In this document: positions 37,583-46,703 of the stretch, in pieces
Layout of the letters: every line of letters begins with the position of its first letter
How positions within the stretch are numbered: the stretch's first letter is position 1
Source of the DNA: JAGTVG01 sp963699805
GTDB lineage: Bacteria; Bacteroidota; Bacteroidia; Cytophagales; Cyclobacteriaceae
Reading direction: 5' to 3'
NCBI GenBank assembly: GCA_963699805.1
Contig: CAVOVH010000003.1
Span: forward strand, 62,001 to 126,000
DNA: 64,000 nt
Made by a program: the position numbers and the translations under genes
The notes under the pieces: model-generated
What the model was told of the DNA's origin: nothing
Seen by the model: only the letters and a program-made list of their open reading frames with translations
Database searches by the model: none

Positions 37583-37705
37583 TTATTTCCGTGGATTAAA
37601 CCTTAGGGGCCATTCATCAATCACGAAATATTTGGGACAAATATCATTTAATAATATATTACTCGCTTAATTATCAGGAGGATGAGGTCTTTCGGCCCTC
37701 CGGAA

Positions 37706-37727
37706 GAATTTGTCCAAAGACAAATTC
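37706..37727. repeat. Perfect 9-bp hairpin GAATTTGTC/GACAAATTC
   Basis: A perfect stem with a 4-nt CAAA loop, 58 nt before the first glycosyltransferase ATG. Together with the inverted repeat at 37555 it makes this 337-nt gap structured. No U-run follows. Confidence 0.45.
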
Positions 37728-37784
37728 GGGTTAATTTTCATTCATTAACGTCATTTTTATATTTAATTTGTAAAAAAAGATTGA

Positions 37785-38756
37785 ATGCACGAAAAACCGG
37801 AACTATCAATCGTTATTCCTGTTCTTGACGAAGAAGGGTCCCTCAAAGAATTATGCCAGTGGATCGACCGGATCATGTATGAAAATGATCTCTCCTACGA
37901 GGTCATCCTGATCGATGATGGCAGCCGGGATGGTTCCTGGTCCGCCATTCTGGATTTGATCAGCGAAAATGCATCGTATAAAGGCATCCGTTTCAGTCGA
38001 AATTACGGTAAATCGGCGGCACTGGATACCGGGTTCAAAGCTGCCTCCGGTTCAGTCGTCATTACCATGGATGCGGATCTGCAGGACAGTCCGGATGAGA
38101 TCCCCGAATTATTCAGAATGATCGGGGAGGGTCGTTATGACCTGGTTTCCGGGTGGAAAAAAAGCCGGAAAGACCGGATCACTAAAACCATACCTTCCAA
38201 GTTCTTTAACTTCATTACCAGAAGAATATCAGGTATCAGATTACACGATTTTAATTGTGGATTGAAAGCTTACCGGTCTGAAGTCATTAAAAATATCCAT
38301 ATATATGGGGAAATGCACCGGTATATACCTGTCATCGCTAAATGGAATGGATTTGATAAAATTGGTGAAAAAATTGTAACCCACTATCCGCGAAAGTATG
38401 GAAAAACGAAATTTGGCCTGGAAAGATTCATCAATGGATTCCTGGATCTCATTTCAATCACCTTTGTAATGCGGTTCATTAAAAAACCCATGCATTTTTT
38501 TGGGACCCTTGGAACACTGTCTTTTTTTGTGGGACTGGCTATCACCATTTGGATCATCGGCCATAAAATTTACCAGATAAAAAACCATATCCAGCCCATC
38601 CGGGACGTGACGGAACAACCCTTGTTTTATTTGGCGCTGGTAGCCGTGATCATCGGGGTTCAAATGTTTCTGACAGGCTTTCTGGCAGAAATCATGACGC
38701 TCAATTCGGATAAGACTTCGCAATACCTCATCCTGGAAAGGAAAGGATTCAACTGA
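37785..38756 (+). CDS. Family 2 glycosyltransferase, DPM/GtrB-like, with two membrane helices
   Basis: 323 residues. The N-terminal GT-A domain carries SIVIPVLDEEGSL, IDDGSRDGSW and MDADLQDSPDE, the pattern of polyisoprenyl-phosphate hexose transferases (dolichol-phosphate mannose synthase, GtrB, bactoprenol glucosyl transferase). Two C-terminal helices (about 234-254 and 276-300) anchor it. It should move a sugar from a nucleotide donor to a lipid carrier at the inner membrane. The next gene, 4 nt on, is another GT2, so the two likely act together in envelope glycan synthesis. ATG start. Confidence 0.9.
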   Translation: MHEKPELSIVIPVLDEEGSLKELCQWIDRIMYENDLSYEVILIDDGSRDGSWSAILDLISENASYKGIRFSRNYGKSAALDTGFKAASGSVVITMDADLQDSPDEIPELFRMIGEGRYDLVSGWKKSRKDRITKTIPSKFFNFITRRISGIRLHDFNCGLKAYRSEVIKNIHIYGEMHRYIPVIAKWNGFDKIGEKIVTHYPRKYGKTKFGLERFINGFLDLISITFVMRFIKKPMHFFGTLGTLSFFVGLAITIWIIGHKIYQIKNHIQPIRDVTEQPLFYLALVAVIIGVQMFLTGFLAEIMTLNSDKTSQYLILERKGFN

Positions 38757-38760
38757 AATA

Positions 38761-39729
38761 GTGGATAGAAAATATTCCATCATTATCCCTGTGTATAATC
38801 GTCCGGATGAAATCGATGAACTGCTGGAAAGCCTCACCCATCAGACGTATACCCATTTTGAGGTGATCGTGGTGGAAGATGGCTCTAAAATCCCTTGTGA
38901 TTACGTCGTTGAGAAATATTTACATGAATTCGAGATATCCTATTGCGTCAAAAAAAATGAAGGGCAGGGATTTGCCCGGAATTATGGATATGAAAGGGCA
39001 AAAGGGGATTATTATGTTGTATTTGATTCCGACTGCATCATTCCCACATCCTATTTGGAAGAAGTAAACAAATACCTCGACCAATACGATCTGGATGCCT
39101 ATGGGGGCCCTGACCAGGCACATCCCTCGTTTACCCCCATCCAGAAAGCCATCAGCTATTCCATGACCTCTTTATTTACCACCGGAGGCACCCGGGGACG
39201 TGAAAAAGGAATCGGTCCATTCCATCCAAGAAGCTTTAACATGGGCATAAAGCCGGAAGTATTCAAAAGAACGGGAGGCTATATCCTCCCTTTTAAGGGA
39301 GAAGATATCGAATTCAGTATCCGGATCATCAAGATCGGATTTAAAACCGGCCTCATCCCCAGGGCTTTTGTTTACCATAAAAGAAGGACCAGTTGGATCG
39401 GGTTTTTTAAGCAACTGCATTTTTTCGGGACCGCCAGGATCAACATTTCACGGTATTATCCGGATCAATTAAAACCGGTACATTTCTTCCCACTCGTATT
39501 TACCTTCGGATTATTGGTCATGCTGCTCTTTTTTCCTTTTTCAAAAATAATCTTCAGCCTGTTCCTTTCCCTTTACCTTCTCTTTGCCTTGATTCTTTTT
39601 CTGGACGCATTCATCCAGCAAAAAAATATAAAAATTGCACTCATGAGCATATGGGCTGGATTTATACAATTAGTGGCCTATGGAATCGGTTTTTCCCAGG
39701 AAGGATTAAAAAAGAGCAGGAAGGGTTAA
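38761..39729 (+). CDS. Family 2 glycosyltransferase
   Basis: 322 residues starting at a GTG. The GT-A motifs SIIIPVYNRPDE, VVEDGS and VFDSDC are present, then a PFKGEDIEFSIRI acceptor-site region, and two C-terminal membrane helices (about 242-265, 270-288). The acceptor sugar is unknown. It follows the DPM-like gene by 4 nt. The two form a small glycosylation unit between the DUF4199 genes and the sigma factor. Confidence 0.88.
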   Translation: MDRKYSIIIPVYNRPDEIDELLESLTHQTYTHFEVIVVEDGSKIPCDYVVEKYLHEFEISYCVKKNEGQGFARNYGYERAKGDYYVVFDSDCIIPTSYLEEVNKYLDQYDLDAYGGPDQAHPSFTPIQKAISYSMTSLFTTGGTRGREKGIGPFHPRSFNMGIKPEVFKRTGGYILPFKGEDIEFSIRIIKIGFKTGLIPRAFVYHKRRTSWIGFFKQLHFFGTARINISRYYPDQLKPVHFFPLVFTFGLLVMLLFFPFSKIIFSLFLSLYLLFALILFLDAFIQQKNIKIALMSIWAGFIQLVAYGIGFSQEGLKKSRKG

Positions 39730-39822
39730 TTACCCCAAAATGAAAGATTTTCAAGAAAATTTCCTCCGGATAAAACTTTTTACTCCTTCTGTACATCTTT
39801 ATGACAGAAGCTTCAGAATATT

Positions 39823-40416
39823 ATGTCAGAAACCTTAAGAGACATTGCCATCAATCACAGTGAAAGTTTAGTAGAGAAATCGCAAAAAGGCGATAACCAT
39901 GCTTTTGGGAAACTTGTTGGCCTGTGGTTCAAACGGATCTACAATGTAACCCTGAAATATTTTGGGAATCATGATCTGGCAATGGAAGTGACCCAAAGAA
40001 CTTTTATCGCTGTGTATGATCATATAGGAGGTCTGAAAGATATCAGAAGCTTTAAATACTGGATCTATAAAATTACCATCAATCAATGTCATGAGGAAGA
40101 GAGAAGACAAAAACGGAAAAACTGGTTTTCAATTTTTCAACATGACGAAGTAAAAACGATAGAAGAGATCCATCTGGATCCTGAAAAGGAATATCATCAA
40201 AAAGAAATGGAAGAAGTAATGAACAACCTGTTAAAATTGATCCCTGAGGAACAGAAAATAGTGATTATCATGAAAGAATATGAAGGGATGAAATTTCGTG
40301 AAATCGCTGAAACCCTTGGGATATCGGAAAATACGGCCAAATCCAGGTTGTATTACGGACTGAACAGCCTTAAAAAAATGATCAATAAAAGTGGTATAAA
40401 TTTAGACAGATTATAA
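39823..40416 (+). CDS. ECF-type RNA polymerase sigma factor
   Basis: 197 residues with region 2 (about 20-100, including AMEVTQRTFIAVYDHIGGL and SFKYWIYKITINQ) and region 4 (about 130-190, EYEGMKFREIAETLGISENTAKSRL). No regions 1 or 3, as in extracytoplasmic function sigma factors. It likely directs RNA polymerase to envelope stress genes. It is followed after 1 nt by the membrane anti-sigma-like gene and then a secreted protein gene, a typical signalling unit. ATG start. Confidence 0.92.
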   Translation: MSETLRDIAINHSESLVEKSQKGDNHAFGKLVGLWFKRIYNVTLKYFGNHDLAMEVTQRTFIAVYDHIGGLKDIRSFKYWIYKITINQCHEEERRQKRKNWFSIFQHDEVKTIEEIHLDPEKEYHQKEMEEVMNNLLKLIPEEQKIVIIMKEYEGMKFREIAETLGISENTAKSRLYYGLNSLKKMINKSGINLDRL

Positions 40417-40417
40417 A

Positions 40418-41254
40418 ATGGAAAGAGACGACTTAATGAATGACCTGATCGCCTATCTCTATGGTGAAATGTCGACAGAGGAAAGGCTCGATTTTGAAAA
40501 AGAGATGGAATCAAATCCGGAATTGAAGAATGAGTTCCTGGAATTGAAGCAGGTCAGAAAAGGGCTTTCACAACTGGAAGACAAAGAGGTCATGGAACCA
40601 TTTTTCCTCTGGGGCAGAAACGTGGCCAATGGAAGGGTAAATCCCTTAAAGCGAAGATCCCTTATCCTGTTCAAACCCATCATCGCCGTGGCAGCTTCCC
40701 TGGTGATTCTGCTGCTGGTCGGGTATGTAACACAATTTTCAATCTCCTATCAGAATGACCGGCTTTATATCGGATTTATCAAACCGGAAAAAACGCAGCT
40801 TGCAAATGTAATGTCTGCGGAAGAGATACGGAGCCTGGTCAGGAATGAGATCGATCAGAATAACCAGCGTATCATGACCTCGATCAATGAATCTGAAAAC
40901 AAAATAGAAACCAGATTTGCCTCGCTGGAAAAAAATCAACAGCAGCAATTTAAAAATCGAAAGGCTCCCAGTACGGTTACTGAACAGGATCTGCAGGGAT
41001 TTTACAAACAATTGCAGCAGGCCAATGTATCACTCATGGAAAATTATCTCCAGAATGCCACCGTTCAGCAGCAGGAGTACTTCCAGACAGTAATGAACCA
41101 GTTTACCGAATACCTCCAGGATCAGCGGGAGGAAGATCTGAGAATGATCCGGAGAAATCTGGTTAATCTGAAAGAAAACCAGGATCAGCAACAACAGGAA
41201 ACACAACAGATCCTGGCTACTTTATTAAATAATGTGAACTATCAAAATAATTGA
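40418..41254 (+). CDS. Putative membrane anti-sigma factor with Gln-rich periplasmic coiled coil
   Basis: 278 residues. The cytoplasmic N terminus (1-80) has the anti-sigma helical pattern DLMNDLIAYLYGEMSTEERLDFEKEM, without a zinc HxxxCxxC. One membrane helix lies at about 84-103. The periplasmic part is strongly helical and rich in Q, N and E, with repeated coiled-coil heptads (about 128-275) and runs such as QQQQ. Placement right after the sigma gene (1 nt) supports a regulator that holds the sigma factor and senses the periplasm. The coiled coil may contact the next gene product, also helical in part. That contact is inference. Confidence 0.75.
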   Translation: MERDDLMNDLIAYLYGEMSTEERLDFEKEMESNPELKNEFLELKQVRKGLSQLEDKEVMEPFFLWGRNVANGRVNPLKRRSLILFKPIIAVAASLVILLLVGYVTQFSISYQNDRLYIGFIKPEKTQLANVMSAEEIRSLVRNEIDQNNQRIMTSINESENKIETRFASLEKNQQQQFKNRKAPSTVTEQDLQGFYKQLQQANVSLMENYLQNATVQQQEYFQTVMNQFTEYLQDQREEDLRMIRRNLVNLKENQDQQQQETQQILATLLNNVNYQNN

Positions 41255-41259
41255 AATAA

Positions 41260-42513
41260 ATGAAAAAGTTAGTGCTATTAACATTGATCCTGCTGGGTTG
41301 TCAGGCGGTGATCGCACAGGCCATTGATGAGGAACGTATGAATCGTGATCTTGAAGTAGCAAAGAATATTCTGGCTACGCTGATGAAAAGTAATTCAGAG
41401 ATGTACCTGGAAGGGAGAAATCTGGAAGCCGATTACCTGGAGGGCTATGGTGTGATTATTACCATCCCCCGCCATTTTATGTATTTCCAAATCCCTCCTC
41501 CAAAGATAAAACCTCCTAAAGTGAAAATTGAAGGGATTAGGGATAAAAGAACCATTGTCATTACTCCCGGGGAGGATGAAGAATCCATTGAAGATCAAAA
41601 AAGGACGCTGGAAGAAACCAAGGAAGCACAAAAAGAAGCGATGAAAGCCCAGGAAGAAGCAATGGTAGAAATGGAAGCCGAAATGAAGGAATATGAAGAG
41701 GAAATGAAGAAAGGGATGGAATATTGGGAACAAACCGTGCTGGTACAAAATGAAAAACTTGAAAAGGTCATGATCACCTTCCTCGCGGATTATGCCGATC
41801 TGATTGGCCAACTTAAACCTGAAGATAAGATCCTGATCAACCAGGAATCCCCCTATGAGAATTATGGAGTACTGTGGACTACAGAAGAAGGTTCAGTTGA
41901 AAGCCCGGAATTTGCCGGCCTGTCCATGGAAGTAGCAAAAAAGGAAATCACCAACTATAAAAGTGGTAAGATCTCCCTGGAAGCGTTTAAAGACCGGATC
42001 AACATCAAGACTAAAGAACCTGAAAAGAAGCGGGCAGATCTTGAAATGTTTGCCAGCATTTTTAAACAGTATTACAGTCCTAAACTTTCCAAAACATTCT
42101 TTACAGAAGGAACACCCTCGTATGAAGTCCTTGACAATTATGGAGCCATTTTCAAGATCAGGACCTACTCTTCCTATGTCGAGGGTAAATTGTATTATAT
42201 GCCCGTATTGGGTGAGGAAAAGGTGGATTCGGACGACCGTCAGGAAACCATTGAAAAACTTTACCCAATATTCGAAAATGATATTAAAAACTTCATCATT
42301 GATTATGGCCGGACGATTAAATCACTGGATGATGATGACATGCTTGTCCTGAAGATTGGTATGACCAAGTGTGAGGATTGCTCCATCCCAAAATCAATTG
42401 AGGTAATGTTAAAAATGGAGGTACTGAAACAATATGATCAACAGAAACTTACAAGGGAAAAGGCCCTAGCAGCAATTGAAATTAAAAAAAACTTTAACCG
42501 TTCAATTTTTTAA
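41260..42513 (+). CDS. Secreted or lipid-anchored protein with an internal duplication
   Basis: 417 residues with a signal peptide (about 1-20; cleavage after an AIAQ-type site, or lipidation at C14, since LLGC precedes). Two similar halves are visible: repeat 1 at about 30-250 and repeat 2 at about 260-410. Shared landmarks are DLE (30 and 260), EGYGVIITI/DNYGAIFKI (61 and 292), FLADYADLIGQLKPEDKILI / FIIDYGRTIKSLDDDDMLVL (174 and 345) and a closing KK-I-NY/LKQY helix. Repeat 1 holds a 65-residue charged coiled coil (about 105-170, E/K/M-rich). Repeat 2 has a CEDC pair (371-374). No known domain. It completes the sigma/anti-sigma operon and ends in a terminator. Confidence 0.75.
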   Translation: MKKLVLLTLILLGCQAVIAQAIDEERMNRDLEVAKNILATLMKSNSEMYLEGRNLEADYLEGYGVIITIPRHFMYFQIPPPKIKPPKVKIEGIRDKRTIVITPGEDEESIEDQKRTLEETKEAQKEAMKAQEEAMVEMEAEMKEYEEEMKKGMEYWEQTVLVQNEKLEKVMITFLADYADLIGQLKPEDKILINQESPYENYGVLWTTEEGSVESPEFAGLSMEVAKKEITNYKSGKISLEAFKDRINIKTKEPEKKRADLEMFASIFKQYYSPKLSKTFFTEGTPSYEVLDNYGAIFKIRTYSSYVEGKLYYMPVLGEEKVDSDDRQETIEKLYPIFENDIKNFIIDYGRTIKSLDDDDMLVLKIGMTKCEDCSIPKSIEVMLKMEVLKQYDQQKLTREKALAAIEIKKNFNRSIF

Positions 42514-42589
42514 CCGGAAAAATTCACAGTGAATTAATTGTTGTGAATGATCCCGTCAAACAAGTAGTATAATAGTTACATGCATTCTG

Positions 42590-42622
42590 ATCGCCTGGGG
42601 TATTCGCCAGGCGATTTTTTTT
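42590..42622 (+). terminator. Strong terminator closing the sigma factor operon
   Basis: A perfect 9-bp stem ATCGCCTGG/CCAGGCGAT with an 8-nt loop, then T's from 42615 to 42622. Confidence 0.9.
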
Positions 42623-42716
42623 ATTTCCATTTTTGCATTGAAAATCACTATTTCATGCACAGATATAATGTGGTTACCTGCTGAATTAATAATTGAAAAT
42701 TACTTTTCTAAAATCT

Positions 42717-42748
42717 GATACAATTCGTTTAATTCAATAAATTGTATC
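42717..42748. repeat. 9-bp inverted repeat upstream of glgP
   Basis: Perfect arms GATACAATT/AATTGTATC with a 14-nt spacer, ending 45 nt before the glgP ATG. It may be an operator or a 5' UTR hairpin. Confidence 0.45.
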
Positions 42749-42793
42749 TAATTCTGAAACTTCTTCCCCAAATATTTATAATTGAATTGAGTC

Positions 42794-45337
42794 ATGAGCC
42801 CGAAAACTTCTTCCAAACAAAAAAACCTGATCGAGGATGACCGTACTGGAACGAATATTGATACCCTGAAACGTGCCTTTCTCGATAACCTGTTTTATAT
42901 CCAGGGGAAATACCCGGGATTTGCTACCCGTAATGATTATTATATTTCACTGGCCTGTACCATCCGTGACAGATTAATACATCGCTGGTTGAATTCGATT
43001 AAAACATACTTTGAAACAAATTGCCGTAAAATATCTTATCTGTCGGCTGAATTTTTAATGGGACCTCATCTGGGCAATAATCTGGTCAATATAGGCTTAT
43101 ATGATCAGGTGAAGAAGGCCATGCATGAACTTGGTTTAAATCTGGAGGAATTGATACGGCAGGAAGAAGAGCCCGGGCTGGGCAATGGTGGCCTGGGTCG
43201 TCTGGCCGCCTGTTTTCTCGATTCGCTGGCCAGCCTCAATATTCCTGCCATTGGATATGGTATCCGGTACGAATATGGCATTTTTGAACAGGAGATCCGG
43301 GATGGATGGCAGGTTGAAAAAGAAGACAAATGGCTGAAATGTGGGAATCCCTGGGAAATAGCCCGTATTGAAAACACCTTTCAGGTAAAATATGGGGGTC
43401 ATACGGAACCCAGGTATGATGAAAACGGAAAATATCATGTTGAATGGATCCCCGGGAAAGTAGTCAAAGGTGTTCCCTATGACACACCCGTATTGGGCTA
43501 TGACACCAATTCGGCCGCTACACTCCGGTTATGGAAAGCAGAAGCATTCGAATCCTTTGATTTTCAGACCTTCAACATGGGCGATTTTTATGGGGCGGTG
43601 GATGAAAAGGTGATGTCAGAAAACATTACAAAAGTGTTATACCCCAATGATGAACAAATCAGTGGGAAACAATTACGACTGGAACAGCAGTATTTTTTTG
43701 TATCGTGCACTTTGCAGGATTTGATCCGATTTCATCTTTTATTTAATGAAAGTCTGAGCAATTTTCATGATAAGAATGCCATACAGTTGAATGATACCCA
43801 TCCCGCTATTGCCATTCCCGAATTGATGCGGCTGCTGATCGATATACATGGAATGGCATGGGATCAGGCATGGATAATTACGCATAATACCTTCAGTTAT
43901 ACCAATCATACGCTTTTGCCTGAGGCATTAGAGAAATGGCCCCTTGGGATGATGCAATATCTTCTTCCACGTCATATGGAGATTATATATGAAATAAATC
44001 AACGTTTTCTGGAACAGGTACGCAAATTCTTCCCGGGAGATGAAGCCAGAGTTTCCAGGATGTCGATCATTGAAGAGGCAGCCGAGAAATATGTACGAAT
44101 GGCTTACCTGGCTTGTGTGGGAAGCCATACGATCAATGGAGTAGCTGCTTTACATACAAAATTAATCAAGGATGAATTACTTACGGATTTTAATGATCTC
44201 TGGCCTGATAAAATTTGTAATGTAACGAATGGCGTCACTCCCCGACGATGGATGGTATTGAGCAATCCCGATCTTACACAACTAATCAATAAAAATATAG
44301 GTCCAGGATGGATCAGGGACCTGAATCAGTTGAGACAATTGGAACCACTGGCAAAGGATGCGGGTTTCAGGGAATCATGGAGGAAATCAAAATTTTTAGT
44401 AAAATCTGAACTTGCCAGGTCAATTGAAAAAGAACTGGGTGTCCGGATTAATCCGGAATCAATGTTCGATATACAGGTGAAACGTATTCATGAATATAAA
44501 AGACAACATTTGAATGTACTGCATATCATTACCCTTTACAATTGGATAAAGGAAAACCCTGCTATCGATATCATACCCAGAACGTTTATATTTGGTGGTA
44601 AGGCGGCACCTGGGTATTTTATGGCAAAATTGATCATTAAACTAATCAATTCTGTCAAAGAAGTGGTCAATCAGGATGCAGATGTGAAGGATCGGTTAAA
44701 AGTAGTCTTTATCCCGGATTTTAGTGTAAAAACAAGCCAACATATATATCCGGCCGCAGATCTTTCCGAACAGATATCAACCGCAGGGAAAGAAGCATCT
44801 GGTACTGGTAATATGAAATTTTCGATGAATGGAGCGCTTACCATTGGAACACTTGATGGCGCCAACATTGAGATCCGCGAAGAGGTGGGTGAGGAAAACT
44901 TTTTCCTTTTTGGTCTTACTGCGGAGGAAGTATCGCAGAAAAAATCAAAGGGGTATCACCCTTATGACTATTATCAGTCAAATCCTGATTTGAAAAGAGC
45001 GCTCGATCTCCTTTCCTCCGGATATTTTTCGGAGGGTAATTCATACCTGTTCCAGCCACTCATCGAATCGTTACTCTACCAGGATCCTTATATGGTCCTT
45101 GCCGACTATCAATCATATATTGATTGTCAGCAAAAGGTAAGTCTGGCATACCGGGATAAAGAAAACTGGACCAGGATGTCCATCCTGAATACCGCGAGGA
45201 TGGGTAAATTTTCCAGCGACAGGTCAATCCAGGAGTACAGTAAAGAAATCTGGAAAATTGATCCGGTTAAAGTGGAAGTCGCCACTTATAATCCAAATTA
45301 TTTACATGTTAAGAAATTCAAATTAGAGCCAAAATAA
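42794..45337 (+). CDS. glgP: Glycogen/starch phosphorylase (GT35)
   Basis: 847 residues, the full length of bacterial alpha-glucan phosphorylases. It releases glucose 1-phosphate from glycogen or maltodextrin. Landmarks: EPGLGNGGLGRLAACFLDSLA, YGIRYEYG, HTHPA-type NDTHPAIAIPELMRLL, and the PLP site EASGTGNMKF with K675. The N-terminal region lacks clear allosteric additions. No other glycogen genes are adjacent. ATG start; an inverted repeat lies upstream. It is convergent with the TauE/SafE gene (14 nt). Confidence 0.95.
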   Translation: MSPKTSSKQKNLIEDDRTGTNIDTLKRAFLDNLFYIQGKYPGFATRNDYYISLACTIRDRLIHRWLNSIKTYFETNCRKISYLSAEFLMGPHLGNNLVNIGLYDQVKKAMHELGLNLEELIRQEEEPGLGNGGLGRLAACFLDSLASLNIPAIGYGIRYEYGIFEQEIRDGWQVEKEDKWLKCGNPWEIARIENTFQVKYGGHTEPRYDENGKYHVEWIPGKVVKGVPYDTPVLGYDTNSAATLRLWKAEAFESFDFQTFNMGDFYGAVDEKVMSENITKVLYPNDEQISGKQLRLEQQYFFVSCTLQDLIRFHLLFNESLSNFHDKNAIQLNDTHPAIAIPELMRLLIDIHGMAWDQAWIITHNTFSYTNHTLLPEALEKWPLGMMQYLLPRHMEIIYEINQRFLEQVRKFFPGDEARVSRMSIIEEAAEKYVRMAYLACVGSHTINGVAALHTKLIKDELLTDFNDLWPDKICNVTNGVTPRRWMVLSNPDLTQLINKNIGPGWIRDLNQLRQLEPLAKDAGFRESWRKSKFLVKSELARSIEKELGVRINPESMFDIQVKRIHEYKRQHLNVLHIITLYNWIKENPAIDIIPRTFIFGGKAAPGYFMAKLIIKLINSVKEVVNQDADVKDRLKVVFIPDFSVKTSQHIYPAADLSEQISTAGKEASGTGNMKFSMNGALTIGTLDGANIEIREEVGEENFFLFGLTAEEVSQKKSKGYHPYDYYQSNPDLKRALDLLSSGYFSEGNSYLFQPLIESLLYQDPYMVLADYQSYIDCQQKVSLAYRDKENWTRMSILNTARMGKFSSDRSIQEYSKEIWKIDPVKVEVATYNPNYLHVKKFKLEPK

Positions 45338-45351
45338 TTTAAAAAATGGGT

Positions 45352-46329
45352 TCATTCTTCATTCCATTGTTCTTTCCTGGCAAAAACAAAAAATAACAGA
45401 AGACCAGACAGGAAAATCAATATGGTAAAAAATAATAATATTCCGGATGGCCTGATTATGAGTACGGCGCCAATAAATTGTGCGATAATGATCAGGTACA
45501 GAAAATCGGCCACGAACTTCCGGGTTTTTGAATTGATGAATCTGGCCCCCATGGGAGCGCCAATTACCACCACCGGGATCGAAACCAGCCAGTAATTAAA
45601 TTCCTGCTTGCCAAAATCATTTATAATCAGGTTATGAAGGATAAAACCTGCAAGGGAATTAATGGCCATGATCAATACACTGGTCGGAGTGGCTACCTTT
45701 TCCGACAGATTATACCGCATCGTTACGAATGAAAAACTGAAAATGTCAATGCCGCTACCCAACATGGCACTCAACCCCCCACCGAGCAATCCAATAAATC
45801 CCATTGCCAGGTTCTCCTTCCTGGGTAAAACTGGTAACCTGTCGATCACTTTTCTTTTTGATATCTGATTGACATAAAACAATACAATGCCAAAACTGAG
45901 CCAGAAAGTGACAAAAAGCATTTTTACGAATGCGGGAGCAATGAGTGGGACAAGGAAAAATGTTCCCAGAATGATTCCAAATATGCCTCCCAAACTGACC
46001 GGTAAAAGATATCGCCATTCCACTGGGTAGCGGTTTCTGAGAATGATATAGGAAGCCGTGGTCATGCCCACACTCTGAATCGCCAGGCTGAAATTCCTGG
46101 CTACCGGTGGAGTGATTTCATAAATCAGGGTCATTACCGGAAAAGCCACTGCGCCCCCTCCTTCCGAACTTGCCCCGGCAATGAATGAACCGAATATCAT
46201 GGTGACCGCCATGAACCAGTTTTCCCGATATAAAAACCATTGCCCGCAATAGTCCATGTATACCAGCCAGATCAAAAGAACAATGGCTGAAACCAGGATA
46301 GATCGCAGGAATCCCTGATGATGCTTCAT
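45352..46329 (-). CDS. TauE/SafE family sulfite exporter-like permease
   Basis: 325 residues, almost wholly hydrophobic, with about eight membrane helices and the family pattern GSFIAGASSEGGGAVAFPVMTLI in the first half and GLLGGGLSAMLGSGIDIFSF in the second (the two halves are related). Members export sulfite, taurine or other sulfur anions, or act in acid/redox balance; the substrate here is unknown. ATG start; the region upstream carries the structured RNA candidate. Confidence 0.9.
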   Translation of the reverse strand: MKHHQGFLRSILVSAIVLLIWLVYMDYCGQWFLYRENWFMAVTMIFGSFIAGASSEGGGAVAFPVMTLIYEITPPVARNFSLAIQSVGMTTASYIILRNRYPVEWRYLLPVSLGGIFGIILGTFFLVPLIAPAFVKMLFVTFWLSFGIVLFYVNQISKRKVIDRLPVLPRKENLAMGFIGLLGGGLSAMLGSGIDIFSFSFVTMRYNLSEKVATPTSVLIMAINSLAGFILHNLIINDFGKQEFNYWLVSIPVVVIGAPMGARFINSKTRKFVADFLYLIIIAQFIGAVLIIRPSGILLFFTILIFLSGLLLFFVFARKEQWNEE

Positions 46330-46402
46330 GGATATAATCGATTAAACCTGTAATGTTACAAAGGTTCCTTGGATGGAAATGAAAATTTTTAATTTTTTTT
46401 CA

Positions 46403-46611
46403 GGAGATTCCAACCTCTTCCCGAGCCACTGTGTCATTCTAAAGATTGGAATTTCACAGATAGCTGAAGCAGATACAAAAAACCATTTCGTTGTGGTATC
46501 TTGATAAATGTGGGTGGTGTTTTCATTTTGAAAATACCCACACTTCGGAAAACGGATCAAGTTTTCCAGATTAAAAAAGGGCTGACTCAGACCGGGCAGC
46601 CCTTTTTTTTA
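46403..46611 (+). ncRNA. Candidate structured RNA or leader of unknown type, ending in an intrinsic terminator
   Basis: The 374-nt gap between divergent safE-like and M48 genes holds a chain of stems. They are AGATTCCAA/TTGGAATTT (46405-46413/46446-46454), CTGTG/CACAG (46429-46433/46455-46459, which would make a pseudoknot with the first), GATAC/GTATC (46472-46500), TGTGGGT/ACCCACA with inner TTTTC/GAAAA (46509-46542), GGAAAAC/GTTTTCC (46547-46567) and the terminator. A TTG (46369-46371), 18 nt before TAATTTTT (46390-46397), could be its promoter. No known RNA family is recognised. It may be a free RNA or an attenuated leader of the M48 gene. Confidence 0.5.
46573..46610 (+). terminator. Strong, possibly two-way, intrinsic terminator
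   Basis: A 12-bp stem of A6GGGCTG paired with CAGCCC and T6, 12-nt loop, with a T-run on the plus strand and an A-run before it. It lies 93 nt before the M48 gene, with no protein-coding gene upstream on the same strand. Confidence 0.8.
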
Positions 46612-46703
46612 CACCTAAATAAATTAAAAGGAAAGTGCATCATCAATGTCCATTTTACGTTATATAACTGAAATCAGAATCCCTGATTGTAATAGTTACC
46701 ATC

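Noticed and set aside
46342..46560. 72-codon minus-strand ORF inside the structured RNA region
   Set aside because: Its coordinates run through several perfect stems and it has no family match; the RNA structure explains the region better.
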